Under the pieces are notes generated by a model. The model did no database searches and had not been told where the DNA came from. It saw nothing but the letters and a program-made list of their open reading frames with translations. A program made the position numbers and the translations under genes. 64,000 nucleotides of DNA from Meiothermus sp. CFH 77666 (lineage in GTDB: Bacteria > Deinococcota > Deinococci > Deinococcales > Thermaceae): NCBI RefSeq assembly GCF_017497985.1, contig NZ_JAGDFV010000005.1, forward strand, positions 62,001 to 126,000, in the 5' to 3' direction. Below, one piece after another: positions 26,398-36,174 of the stretch (position 1 is the stretch's first letter; every line of letters begins with the position of its first letter).

Positions 26398-27809
26398 TCA
26401 TCGGTTGACCAGTTTACCCTTGCCAGATGAGTTGTCCAATTGGGGCGGGACGCCCCAGAGCGCAAAGAGCCGGGCTGCAATATCCCGGTAGATGGGGGCT
26501 GCCACCTGCGAGCCGTGGATTCGCCCCCCCTTGGGGTGGAAAAGGTTCACCACCACCGTCACGCGGGGGGTGTTGGCCGGAATGAAACCGGCAAAGAGCG
26601 CCGCATAGACGCTGCTGCTATAGCGGCCATTCACCACCACTTGGGCCGTGCCGGTTTTGCCCCCCAGGACATAGCCAGGCAGCCTGGCATTTTCGGCGAT
26701 GCCCTCGGTCAGAGCTTTGCGGATTTCACGGGCTACCTGGGGCCGGAATACCACACTGCTTTGGGAGGTGTTGCCCTCGAACAGAATGGGCTGGCGATAG
26801 ATTCCATCGTTCGCCAGGATGTTGTAGGCTGCCGCCAGGTGCAGGGGGGTAATCAGGAAACCCTGGCCGAAGGTGGCGTTGGCGTACTCGGCAGGGCCCC
26901 AGCGGTTCACCGGGCGCACCTGGGGGGCCGCAACCTGCACGGCAATCCGGGGCTGGTAAGAGAGGGGCGGTAGGAGCGCCGCATCCATGAAGTGCATCTT
27001 CTTGAAGAAGTTGAACAGCGTCTCACGCGGAATTCGCTCGGCCAGGGTGGTGATGCCCACATTGGAGGAGAATTTGAGCACCTCGCTCAGGGTCAGGGTC
27101 TCGGGGTGTTTGACCACATCATTAATGATCCAGCCTGCGATGCGTCGGCTCATGGGAGCATAGACCCGGGTGTCCAGCCGGGCCACGTTTTCCTCCATCA
27201 GCACAGCAGCCGTAAGGGGTTTGATGGTCGAACCGGGTTCCAGCGCGTATGCGAAGGCGTGGTTGCGCCAGGAGACATCTTGCTGGGTGCTGCGCCGGGG
27301 GGCGGTGGGGTCGAAGGCCGGGCCATTGGCCACCGCCAGGAGCCGCCCGGTTTTGCTTTCCATCACCACCACCGAACCCCAGTCGGCCTGGGCGGCCTCG
27401 AGGCCCTTCCACAGGGCTTGCTCGGCGATGGACTGCACCAGTGGATCCAGGGTCAGGCGCAGGCTCTGGCCCTGGGCGAGCAGCTTTTCCAGGTCGAGCT
27501 CGAGGCCCGAGAGCCCCTTACCGGTGCTGCGCTCACCAAAGCCAATGAGCTGAGTAGCCGAAAGACCCAGGGGATACAAGCGCGCTTCCTCCGGGGTGCT
27601 GAAGGCCAGCGGGGTGCCGTCGGCGGCTTCCAGGCTGCCGCGCAAAGGAGGCGCGTCCGCCCGGGCCGAGACGGGCCGCAGGGGAAGGCTGGGGGCGTTG
27701 TGCCACAGCACATAAAAACCATATCCCAGCCCTAGCAGAAAGGCGGCAAAGGCTGCCAGCACCACCCAGCCCCGGCTCAGGCTGGCCTGTTCGCTCGTAC
27801 CCAGGCGGT

Positions 27810-27813
<4 letters not shown>
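26398..27813 (-). CDS. ftsI: Septal penicillin-binding protein FtsI/PBP3
   Basis: 471 aa transpeptidase. The TTG at 27813 is preferred because AAAGGAG lies upstream and it overlaps the ftsL stop (TTGA). One N-terminal membrane helix is at about 16-38. Catalytic motifs are complete: SxxK in EPGSTIKPL, SxN in KFSSNVGIT and KTG in GGKTGTAQ. No PASTA domains are present. The N-terminal dimerisation part is compact. Confidence 0.95.
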
Positions 27814-28993
<1,180 letters not shown>

Positions 28994-29428
28994 TCATCCA
29001 ATCAGGCCGCGCAGGGCCTCGGGGGTGGTGGGGTTCTCCACAAACTTGGTGATGCTGGCCCACCAGCGGCTCTCGCTCCACAGCTCCAACCGGGTGGGCG
29101 CGCCCACCACCACCGCATCGTTGGTGTCCTCGAGGCCCGCAAACTTGCGCAGGGGTGGGGGGATGGTCACCCTCGAGGCGCTATCCATCTGGGTTTTGTG
29201 GGCGCCGGAGTACAGGAAGCGCACCAGCTCCTGGGCGGCCCGGTCAATCAGGGGTACGTTTTGCAACTGGCGTTCAATGTTGCTCCAGGCCAGCAGGGGG
29301 TACATGTAAAGGCAGCCCTCGAGGCCCCTGGTAATCACCACCCCATCCTCGATAAACGAGCGGAAGGGCTGTGGGATCACAACCCTTCCCTTGTCGTCGA
29401 GGCTATACTGGTGTTCACCGAAGGGCAT
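28994..29428 (-). CDS. mraZ: Transcriptional regulator MraZ
   Basis: 144 aa from the ATG at 29428, with GGAGAAAAC upstream. Two AbrB-like SpoVT halves are visible, each with the signature (SLDDKGRVVIPQPFRSF at about 9-25; DSASRVTIPPPLRKF at about 80-95). First gene of the dcw cluster, with an array of MraZ boxes upstream, so it very likely autoregulates the cluster. Confidence 0.97.
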   Translation of the reverse strand: MPFGEHQYSLDDKGRVVIPQPFRSFIEDGVVITRGLEGCLYMYPLLAWSNIERQLQNVPLIDRAAQELVRFLYSGAHKTQMDSASRVTIPPPLRKFAGLEDTNDAVVVGAPTRLELWSESRWWASITKFVENPTTPEALRGLIG

Positions 29429-29524
29429 CTTGTTTTCTCCTGTGCAGATTCGGTTTTCAGGCTCGTCTCCCCACGAGCGTTTCCCACCGGAGGTGCTGTT
29501 CTGTACAGTAATGTACCACGCATT

Positions 29525-29571
29525 CCCCACTTTTTACCACCATCTCCCACCTCAGTCCCACTTTTTCCCAC
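29525..29571 (-). promoter_or_regulatory. MraZ repeat region (five MraZ boxes)
   Basis: On the minus strand five GTGG boxes follow each other: GTGGGA (29566-29571), GTGGGA (29556-29561), GTGGGA (29545-29550), GTGGTA (29535-29540) and GTGGGG (29525-29530). The spacing is 10, 11, 10 and 10 bp, so all face the same side of the helix. Direct TGGG repeats with 5-nt spacers are the known binding target of MraZ in other bacteria. The array starts about 97 bp upstream of the mraZ ATG. Confidence 0.9.
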
Positions 29572-29740
29572 CTTGGGAAAGCCAAATGGGCAGAATCCCC
29601 ACCAAGCTGAAAACGGGCTTTGGTCGGATATACTTTGGCTAACTTATATTGCCCAGGACGTGGAAAAGCCCCTGTATTTTGATTGAGGGGGGCATCGTCT
29701 CTAACTCGCTCAGATTGCATGAGGCTAAGGGCCTTAATGC

Positions 29741-29769
29741 TTGGAGTCGTGCCCTCCAACTGATAGATT
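29741..29769 (+). promoter_or_regulatory. Promoter of a leaderless EamA gene
   Basis: TTGGAG (29741-29746), 17-bp spacer, TAGATT (29764-29769), then 6 nt to the GTG start at 29776. No Shine-Dalgarno fits, so transcription probably begins at or next to the start codon. Confidence 0.6.
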
Positions 29770-29775
29770 CCTGGG

Positions 29776-30624
29776 GTGGATCGGGCCGGAATCCTTCTCG
29801 TCGCGCTCTCGGCCCTGGGATTTGCCACCCTGGGGATCTTTGGCAAGATTGCTTTTGGTCTGGGCTGGTCGTCCTCGGAACTGCTCTCCTGGCGGATGCT
29901 GCTGGCTGCCGTATGGGTCTGGGGCTGGCTGCTCTGGCGCGGGGGGTGGCGCTTTCAAATCTCCGAGGCCCTGGCTCCCTTTCTGCTGGGGGCGGTGGGG
30001 TATGCGACCCAGACCACCCTCTACTTTGCAGCCCTCGAGCGGCTGCCGGTGGGGGTACTGGTTTTGCTGCTGTATGTTTACCCGGTGTTTGTGGTGCTCC
30101 TGGCCTGGCTGCTCGAGCGTGAAAGACCCACCCAGACAGCTTTGCTGGCCATGGGCCTGGCCCTGGTGGGCATCGCCCTGACCACCGATCTCTCCGGGCA
30201 GGTGGGGCTTTTGGGGGTGTTGTTGGCCCTGGCCTCCGCTGCCGTGTATGCCACCTATCTGCTGCTGAGCGCACGGGTAAGCCGCGTCAGCGACCCGGTG
30301 CGCACTTCGGGCTATGTGTTTGTGGGGGCAGCGCTCTCGTTTACCGCCCTGGCCTGGTTGGATGGTCGGTTTCAAGTGCCTGGTAGCCTGCCGGACTGGG
30401 GTCTGCTCCTGGGGATCAGCACCGTTGCCACGGTCTTCCCGGTGGTTCTAATTTTTGTGGGCCTGCGCCGGATTCGTGCCACCCAGGCCTCAATTGTTTC
30501 GATGCTCGAGCCCCTTTTTACCATTGCCCTGGGCGTTCTGATCCTGGGGGAGCGCCTGAGCCTGGCCCAACTGCTGGGTGGGGGCCTGGTGTTGCTCTCG
30601 GTTGTTATCCTGCAACGGCGCTAA
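29776..30624 (+). CDS. EamA/DMT-family transporter
   Basis: 282 aa with about ten membrane helices in two EamA repeats (first: FGKIAFGLGWSSSELLSWRM; second: ATYLLLSARVSRVSDPVRTS), ending in the typical FTIALGVLILGERLSLAQLLGG segment. Probable inner-membrane metabolite exporter; substrate unknown. GTG start judged leaderless from the promoter position. Its 3' end overlaps the convergent HNH gene by 20 bp. Confidence 0.9.
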   Translation: MDRAGILLVALSALGFATLGIFGKIAFGLGWSSSELLSWRMLLAAVWVWGWLLWRGGWRFQISEALAPFLLGAVGYATQTTLYFAALERLPVGVLVLLLYVYPVFVVLLAWLLERERPTQTALLAMGLALVGIALTTDLSGQVGLLGVLLALASAAVYATYLLLSARVSRVSDPVRTSGYVFVGAALSFTALAWLDGRFQVPGSLPDWGLLLGISTVATVFPVVLIFVGLRRIRATQASIVSMLEPLFTIALGVLILGERLSLAQLLGGGLVLLSVVILQRR

Positions 30625-31207
30625 GCTGTTTGCGCTTGGCCGCCAGCGCCCGGGTGGCTTGCTTGTGGCAGGGCTGGCACAGGGTTCGCAGGTTGCCGGG
30701 CGCATGGGTGCCGCCCTCCACCACCGGACGGATGTGGTCCGCCTCCCACAGGTCTGAGGGGGCCTTCCAGGCTTTGCGGGGCCGCCAGCTCCTGGGCAGC
30801 TCGGGCAAAAAGCCATGAAAGCCCCGCTCGGTAAGCTGCTGGGTCAGTTGGGCGTACTGCAAAGCCAGCAAACGGTACGCCTCGAGGTGGTACAGATTCG
30901 GGTGAAGCCGGTTTTCGCGTCCAATTTGCACCGCCGCCTTCCACAGTTTCATCAGAGCGCTTTTGAGGGGGCGGGTGTCGGTACCACAGACCTGGCAAAC
31001 GCCTTTCTCGCGCTTTCGCAAATGCTGCCGGGCATAGCTCCAGTGGGCCTGTAGGCGGTACTGGTGCACGCACGTGTCGCTGCACCAGGTCCGCCGACCC
31101 GGAGGCACCTCGTTGTTGCAGTGCACATAACGGCACAGCCTGCGCCCGTTGGGGCCGCGCTCTTCGTGTGGGCGCAAAAGCTCCTTGCCGATAAGGCGGC
31201 GGTTCAT
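30605..31207 (-). CDS. HNH endonuclease family protein
   Basis: 200 aa. An N-terminal zinc-binding-like segment (CRYVHCNNEVPPG, then RRTWCSDTC) is followed by a second CQVCG pair, and the C-terminus holds the HNH motif: ADHIRPVVEGG, then NLRTLCQPCHKQAT. Stand-alone HNH genes of this type are common in genomes and may act in DNA repair or be mobile remnants. No methylase or other defence partner is adjacent. Confidence 0.88.
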   Translation of the reverse strand: MNRRLIGKELLRPHEERGPNGRRLCRYVHCNNEVPPGRRTWCSDTCVHQYRLQAHWSYARQHLRKREKGVCQVCGTDTRPLKSALMKLWKAAVQIGRENRLHPNLYHLEAYRLLALQYAQLTQQLTERGFHGFLPELPRSWRPRKAWKAPSDLWEADHIRPVVEGGTHAPGNLRTLCQPCHKQATRALAAKRKQLSAVAG

Positions 31208-31315
31208 AGCTGGGATTGTACCGCTCCAAACCCTGCCATCTGCGTTGCGGCCTGCCGGGCCAACTCGAGGCTATGAACATGTGCCTGGGTAGTTTTTTTG
31301 AGAGGCATCTCTAAG

Positions 31316-31433
31316 CCCACTCATCTGGCAACACTCCAGGAGCAATCAATGGCGTTGCAGTCGTTGTTTGTAAAAACGCTGGCGAGGGGTCGCCACCATC
31401 TCTCCTGGGGGAGAAAGCAAGAGGAACAGATAT
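31316..31433 (+). repeat. Dispersed repeat family C, copy 2
   Basis: Begins CCCACTCATCTGGCAACACT, has GTTGTTTGTAAAAACGC in the middle, and ends with GGGTCGCCACCATCTCTCC and GGGGGAGAAAGCAAGAGG. It matches copy 1 (7616-7728, inverted) and copy 3 (37448-37560) in block order. It lies in the 325-bp gap between the HNH gene and rnpB; nothing else was recognised there. Confidence 0.75.
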
Positions 31434-31533
31434 GGCATGCCACCGCAAAGTTGGGCGAGGAATCTTTGCAAAAATGCCACCCTGAGTTTTTTGGGCTCGC
31501 AAAGGGTGGCAACCATTCTTTTGGTGAGGGAAG

Positions 31534-31873
31534 GGGCGTAAGCCGGGTTCTGTTTCCGCAGCCATCTCTCTGGGATGAGCGTCGCCGCTCACCTCGAGCG
31601 TCCCTGCCGCAGGTCGTAGCGAACCGGGTCAGTTCTGCCTGTCGGACTTACGGGACTTGCAGCAGATGGGGTTTGCCTAGCTGCCCCTGTTTCCAGGGGC
31701 ACTGGTGCGCTCTTACCGCACCGTTTCACCTTGACCGGGTTGCCCCGGCAGTCTGCTTTCTGTTGCACTATTCCGTCGGGTTACCCCGCCCAGCCGTTAG
31801 CTGGCATCATGCCCTGTGCTGCCCGGACTTTCCTCTGGTGAAGCACCAGCGGCTGCGCCCCCTTCCCACACTC
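31534..31873 (-). ncRNA. rnpB: RNase P RNA, bacterial type A
   Basis: The catalytic RNA that matures tRNA 5' ends. On the minus strand conserved blocks appear in order: GAGGAAAGTCCGGGC near the 5' end, the ACAGAAAGCAGACTGCC region, GGTAAGAGCGCACC, and the 3' end ACAGAACCCGGCTTACG, which pairs back with the 5' domain. Length about 340 nt. Ends are estimated from the pairing; the 5' end lies just after the NUDIX gene stop. Confidence 0.95.
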
Positions 31874-31878
31874 ATATT

Positions 31879-32442
31879 TTAGCTCAGATAGCCCATTTCG
31901 GTAAGGATGGGCCTGGCCCGCAGCAGGGTGATGACATGGGTAGCCTCGTTCAACAGACCCCTGGCGAGCATTTCGTACACCTCGTCCAGGGAAAACTCCA
32001 CCACCTCGATCAGCTCGCCGTCCTCTGGTTCGGCGGGCCGCACCACCTGGCTGTGCAGGGCAACAAAGGGATGGATGGTAGCGGCCACGATGCCCGCCAG
32101 GGGGCGGAAGGGCTGAATTGGAACCAGCGCCCCGGCCTCGGCCCCCAACTCTTCGCGCAACTCGCGCCGGGCACCTTCTTCGGGGGTTTCGCCCGGCTCG
32201 GCAGCACCCCCTGGAAGCTCGAAGAAGTATTGGCCCCATACGTGGCGGTACTGATGTACCAGCAGCACGCTACCTTGCTGGGTGATGGGCAAAATGGAGA
32301 CCCATTGGTGCTGCCCCGGCACGTACATGTACGTTACCTCGCGCCCGTTGTGGGTGCGGAGCCGTTCGCGCACGATAGGGTAGGGGTGCTGGGTGAGGGC
32401 CTCGAGGTGCAGCCTCGTCCAGGGGTTGGCCGGCTTAGTCAT
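31879..32442 (-). CDS. NUDIX hydrolase, ADP-ribose pyrophosphatase type
   Basis: 187 aa from the ATG at 32442, which overlaps the stop of the upstream small gene. The NUDIX box is complete (GGAAEPGETPEEGARRELRE followed by ELG, about 90-112). VLLVHQYRHVWGQYFFELPGG matches the ADP-ribose pyrophosphatase subgroup. Cytosolic hydrolysis of nucleoside-diphosphate sugars is likely. rnpB lies immediately downstream. Confidence 0.92.
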   Translation of the reverse strand: MTKPANPWTRLHLEALTQHPYPIVRERLRTHNGREVTYMYVPGQHQWVSILPITQQGSVLLVHQYRHVWGQYFFELPGGAAEPGETPEEGARRELREELGAEAGALVPIQPFRPLAGIVAATIHPFVALHSQVVRPAEPEDGELIEVVEFSLDEVYEMLARGLLNEATHVITLLRARPILTEMGYLS

Positions 32443-32656
32443 CTTTGGTTTCAATCTCGCTGTCCAGTGCTTCCCTGGCTTGGCTGGCTGTGCTTTCAAG
32501 TTGGGTTAGCCAAGCGTAAATATAGCCCTCGAGGTCTGCACGCTCCTCTGATTCGGGCATGTTGCGCAAGCGGTGGCGCAACTCGAGGTACTTGAGGCAC
32601 TCCTCCTCGAGTTCCTCCAATAAATGTTCGCTGAGGGGCCTGGTGCGGGCACTCAT
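32435..32656 (-). CDS. Small helical hypothetical protein
   Basis: 73 aa, strongly charged and helical (EHLLEELEEECLKYLELRHR, YAWLTQLESTASQ), coupled to the NUDIX gene by an 8-bp overlap. No membrane segment. Family not recognised. It may be the C-terminal part of the protein encoded just upstream in another frame (see the next entry). Confidence 0.65.
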   Translation of the reverse strand: MSARTRPLSEHLLEELEEECLKYLELRHRLRNMPESEERADLEGYIYAWLTQLESTASQAREALDSEIETKDD

Positions 32657-32870
32657 GCTTTATTCCTTTCCGGGTAGCTTGCTTATGTTTAGCGCGAATC
32701 CGCTCATGTCGCTCAATGTCCTTCTGCCACTTTTTGATCAAATGCCGATTGGGGAAAGCTTGGGCGAGCTCGAGGGCAATTTTCTCCTGATGTTCTCGAA
32801 TCACCCTCTCTTCTCCCTCAATGCGCTTCCTGAGCGACTTATTTCTGCCCACCCACCATCCTTTCAACAA
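32496..32870 (-). CDS. Helical hypothetical protein, possibly frameshifted
   Basis: 124 aa. Residues 1-72 look like a real charged coiled-coil protein (EGEERVIREHQEKIALELAQ, KKWQKDIERHERIRAKHKQA), while the rest overlaps the 73-aa gene in another frame and looks like a shadow. The two may be separate overlapping genes, or one broken gene with the junction near 32650. Its start overlaps the 3' end of the YqeY gene. Confidence 0.4.
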   Translation of the reverse strand: MLKGWWVGRNKSLRKRIEGEERVIREHQEKIALELAQAFPNRHLIKKWQKDIERHERIRAKHKQATRKGIKHECPHQAPQRTFIGGTRGGVPQVPRVAPPLAQHARIRGACRPRGLYLRLANPT

Positions 32871-33240
32871 CCTTCTTCACACGATCCCCCGGCGCTACCG
32901 GCCCCAGCGCTTTGGTCACAATTCCAATGGCCGCCATGGGGGACTTAAGCGAGCTAAAATCCACATTGGCCCGTACCCAGGCTTCAATTTCGGCCTCGCT
33001 CATCTCCTTCGGCAGATATTTGTCCAGAAAAGCCATCTCAAACGCGTTCTGGTTTTCCTCCGCCGTGACCCGCAGGGCCTTTAGAATCTTCACGGCGTCG
33101 GCGTCGGGCAGGGGTCTGCCGTCGCCTTTGCGGTCGATTTCGGCCTTGACCACCCGGGCAAAGTCGCGGCTGGCGGTGTCGCCGCGCTTCATAGCCTCGA
33201 TAATCTCCTTTTTGATTCCGTCGTAAATAGCGGTGCTCAT
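32839..33240 (-). CDS. yqeY: GatB/YqeY domain-containing protein
   Basis: 133 aa, entirely the all-helical YqeY domain related to the C-terminal tail of GatB (IKKEIIEAMKRGDTASRDFA; LDKYLPKEMSEAEIEAWV). Such stand-alone proteins are associated with tRNA-dependent amidotransfer or tRNA binding, but the role is not settled. Start taken at the ATG at 33240; an ATG at 33246 is two codons further out. Confidence 0.92.
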   Translation of the reverse strand: MSTAIYDGIKKEIIEAMKRGDTASRDFARVVKAEIDRKGDGRPLPDADAVKILKALRVTAEENQNAFEMAFLDKYLPKEMSEAEIEAWVRANVDFSSLKSPMAAIGIVTKALGPVAPGDRVKKVVERMVGGQK

Positions 33241-33449
33241 GCCCATAGTCTAGCCGGCCCTGGGTTCTCACACCGTTGTAAAGGTGCCAATGGATGGGCG
33301 CTGCGTTTAGGGTTGTAGGGGGCGGGAGCAGGGGGCGAGATTCGTCGAGCTTTGAACAAGTCACCTACTCGGACGCTTTCAGCCTCTGGCGCAGGACTCT
33401 CCAGAGCCCAGGTTAGAAGCTGGGTTTATGGAGGGTATGATTTTCCGGT

Positions 33450-34958
33450 ATGCGAGCGCTCTTATCGGTATCAAACAAAACGGGTCTGGTGGAGTTTGCC
33501 CAGGGTTTGCTGGACTTGGGTTTTGAGCTGGTCTCTACCGGCGGAACCCACAAAACCTTGCAGTCGGCGGGGCTGTCGGTAACCTATGTCTCCGAAATTA
33601 CGGGCTTTCCGGAAATTCTGGATGGGCGGGTCAAGACCCTCCACCCCCGCATTCACGCCGGATTGTTGGCAACCAAAAGCCCCCAGCACGAGGCCGAGTT
33701 GCAGGCCCACAACCTGACCCGCATAGACCTGCTTTGCGTGAATCTATACCCCTTTCGGGAAACCCTGGCACGGGGGGCTTCTTTTGAGGAGTGCCTCGAG
33801 AATATAGACATAGGAGGGCCGGCCATGTTGCGGGCTGCCGCCAAAAACCACGAGGCGGTGCTGCCGGTCTGCGACCCTGCCGATTATGGGGAAGTTTTGG
33901 AAGCCTTGTGGGCGGGGATTAGCAGCCAGTTCCGCCGCCGCCTAGCCCACAAAGCCTTTGCCCACACCGCCGCCTACGACGCAGCTATTGCCGAGTTTTT
34001 GGCCTACGAGCAGTTCCCCCAAACCAAACTGCTCACCCTCGAGCGCCTGCCGGGGGTTGCGCTTCGATATGGGGAGAACCCCCACCAGCAGGCAGCGCTG
34101 TATGCCCTCGAGGGCCAGACCGGGCCGGTACTGCACGCCCAGGTGCGCTCCGGCAAGCCCATGGGCTTCAACAACTACGCCGATGCCGATGCGGCCTGGG
34201 CTTTGGTCTCGGAGTTCGAACTGCCGGCGTGTGTAGCGGTCAAGCACGCCAACCCCTGCGGGGTCGCCCTGGCCGATAACCCCAAAACCGCCTGGGAGCG
34301 GGCCCGCGATGCCGATACGCTCTCGGTGTTTGGGGGGGTAGTGGCCTTCAACCGCCCGGTGGATCTGGAGACGGCGATGGCGACCCGGGGGACGTTCCTC
34401 GAGGTGCTCATCGCCCCCGAGGTCAGCGCCGAGGCCCTGGACTGGTTCCGGGACAAAAAACCCGACCTCCGGGTGCTGGTAGCCGCCCGCCAGGACGCCG
34501 ACCTGCTGGAGTTTCGCCCCTTGGTGGGGGGCTTTCTGGCCCAGGAACGGGATCTGCGCCGCTGGGAGGAGCTGCACCTGACCTACGTGACCGAGCGAAT
34601 CCCCACCCCTCAGGAACTGCTCGACCTCAAGTTTGCCTGGTATGTGGGCAAGCACACCCGCTCCAACAATGTGGTGCTGGCCAAAGACGGCGTGACGGTG
34701 GGCCTGGGTACGGGCGCGGTCAGCCGCATCTGGGCCGCCGAACGGGCCATTCAGAATGCCGGCGAACGGGCCAGAGGTGCAGTTCTGGCCTCTGAAGCTT
34801 TTTTCCCCTTCGACGACGTGGTGCGCGCAGCGGCGGCGGCTGGGGTCACGGCCATTGTGCAGCCCGGTGGAGCCAAACGCGACGCAGAGGTGATTGCGGC
34901 CTGTAACGAGCTGGGCGTGGCGATGGTCTTTACGGGCTCGAGGCACTTCAAGCACTGA
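33450..34958 (+). CDS. purH: Bifunctional AICAR transformylase/IMP cyclohydrolase PurH
   Basis: 502 aa, last two steps of IMP synthesis. The N-terminal cyclohydrolase (MGS-like) domain has SVSNKTGLVEFAQ and STGGTHKTLQ. The C-terminal transformylase has LRYGENPHQQAALY, the catalytic KHANPCGVAL and SNNVVLAKDG. TATGAT (33436-33441) lies 8 nt upstream of the ATG with no SD, so the mRNA is probably leaderless. Confidence 0.98.
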   Translation: MRALLSVSNKTGLVEFAQGLLDLGFELVSTGGTHKTLQSAGLSVTYVSEITGFPEILDGRVKTLHPRIHAGLLATKSPQHEAELQAHNLTRIDLLCVNLYPFRETLARGASFEECLENIDIGGPAMLRAAAKNHEAVLPVCDPADYGEVLEALWAGISSQFRRRLAHKAFAHTAAYDAAIAEFLAYEQFPQTKLLTLERLPGVALRYGENPHQQAALYALEGQTGPVLHAQVRSGKPMGFNNYADADAAWALVSEFELPACVAVKHANPCGVALADNPKTAWERARDADTLSVFGGVVAFNRPVDLETAMATRGTFLEVLIAPEVSAEALDWFRDKKPDLRVLVAARQDADLLEFRPLVGGFLAQERDLRRWEELHLTYVTERIPTPQELLDLKFAWYVGKHTRSNNVVLAKDGVTVGLGTGAVSRIWAAERAIQNAGERARGAVLASEAFFPFDDVVRAAAAAGVTAIVQPGGAKRDAEVIAACNELGVAMVFTGSRHFKH

Positions 34959-35238
34959 ACCAAAACCGCTCTTCGTTTGCTGGCGGCACGACCAAAAGCG
35001 CAGTACCCGGATCAAGAGCAAGCCGGGATATCGGCTTCATTAGCGCCAATCCTTGTAAGTTCAACGCAGCACCTTGACGCTTACGGATTGCCACATTGAT
35101 TTTGAGAATGGCTCTGGGTGAGCAGCAAAACGCGTTGTGGAAGCACTGCAAGGCTCGGCCACACATGGCAACTGCTACTTGGATAATATCTTCATGAGCA
35201 TTTTATCGTGAAGATAAGCACATAATGCTGTATCGGGT
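34959..35238. other. Intergenic stretch between convergent purH and EamA
   Basis: 280 bp with somewhat lower GC. A minus-strand 72-codon ORF (34948-35166) is open but has no SD, promoter or recognisable family, and is rich in Cys and Phe. No convincing gene or hairpin terminator was seen. Confidence 0.4.
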
Positions 35239-36138
35239 CTAGGGCGTGGTTTGTACCACAGGCCTCATGCGGCTGCGAAAAACCAGGCCCACCCCCAGAA
35301 GCACCAGGGCCGCGCCCACCCAGGTCCAAACCCCCAGGGGTTCTCGCAAAAAGGCCCAGCCCAGCAGCAATGCAATCACCGGGTTTACGTAGGCATAGGT
35401 GGTGACCAGGCTCAGGGGCAATAGCCGCACTGCAAAAATGTATGAGGTATAGGCAATCAGGGAGCCAAAGACAATCAGGTAGAGATTGGCCGCCCAGCCC
35501 AGGAGCGTAGCGCTGTTCCATTGCTCGGCCAGCAACAGCGAAAGGAGCAGGAACCCCACCCCACCAAATAGCTGTTGGAACCCCGAAATGACCACGGGTT
35601 CCAGCCGGGGGCTTTGGCGCTGGATGTAAATGGTGCCACTGGCCCACATAAGCGGGGAGATGAGCAGCAGGGCAAAGGCCAGCAGGTTGGTGGGGGTGCC
35701 TTCACCCAGTTTGGGGAGATTCAACGCCAGGATACCCAGCAAACCAATCAAAAGGCCCAGCATCAAGAGCCCAGGGGGCCGCTTGCGGTCCAGCAAGCCC
35801 TCCAGCGTGGCGGCCCAGATCGGCGCGGTGGAAATCATCAGCGCTACATAGCCGGAAGGCACGTACTGGGTGGCGATCAGAATCAGGCCATTGCCGCCCA
35901 GCCACAGCATCAGCCCCGAGAGGGCCAGCATTCGTACCTCTGCCCAGGTTAGCCGCACCCGGAAGCGCTGCCAGACCGCAAACCCCAGCAGCAGCAAGGA
36001 GGCCGGAATAAAGCGGGTGGCCCCCATCCAGAACGGTTCAAAGCCGTTGATGAGGCCAAGCTTGAAGGCCAGATAGGTGCTGCTCCAGACCAGATAAACC
36101 ACCAGCAGGTGGAATAGGCCAGCGCGGGAGAGGGGCAT
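35239..36138 (-). CDS. EamA/DMT-family transporter
   Basis: 299 aa with about ten helices and two EamA repeats (VYLVWSSTYLAFKLGLING near the start; TTYAYVNPVIALLLGWAFLR near 240). YVPSGYVALMISTAPIWAA is typical of RhaT/YedA-like members. Substrate unknown. It is more similar to the RarD/YedA type than the other EamA gene at 29776, so the two are not a tandem pair. Confidence 0.92.
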   Translation of the reverse strand: MPLSRAGLFHLLVVYLVWSSTYLAFKLGLINGFEPFWMGATRFIPASLLLLGFAVWQRFRVRLTWAEVRMLALSGLMLWLGGNGLILIATQYVPSGYVALMISTAPIWAATLEGLLDRKRPPGLLMLGLLIGLLGILALNLPKLGEGTPTNLLAFALLLISPLMWASGTIYIQRQSPRLEPVVISGFQQLFGGVGFLLLSLLLAEQWNSATLLGWAANLYLIVFGSLIAYTSYIFAVRLLPLSLVTTYAYVNPVIALLLGWAFLREPLGVWTWVGAALVLLGVGLVFRSRMRPVVQTTP

Positions 36139-36174
36139 GTTGGGTCTGGAAAGGAAGCTGCAAGCTCAGGTTCT

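Noticed and set aside
30605-31207. HNH gene as part of a defence or restriction system
   Set aside because: No methylase, helicase or other defence gene adjoins; neighbours are a transporter and rnpB.
33942-35021. Minus-strand 359-aa ORF opposite purH
   Set aside because: Antisense of a well-conserved enzyme; composition not protein-like.
34948-35166. Minus-strand 72-codon ORF between purH and the EamA gene
   Set aside because: No SD, promoter or recognised family; unusual Cys/Phe content. Could be a gene remnant, but not supported.
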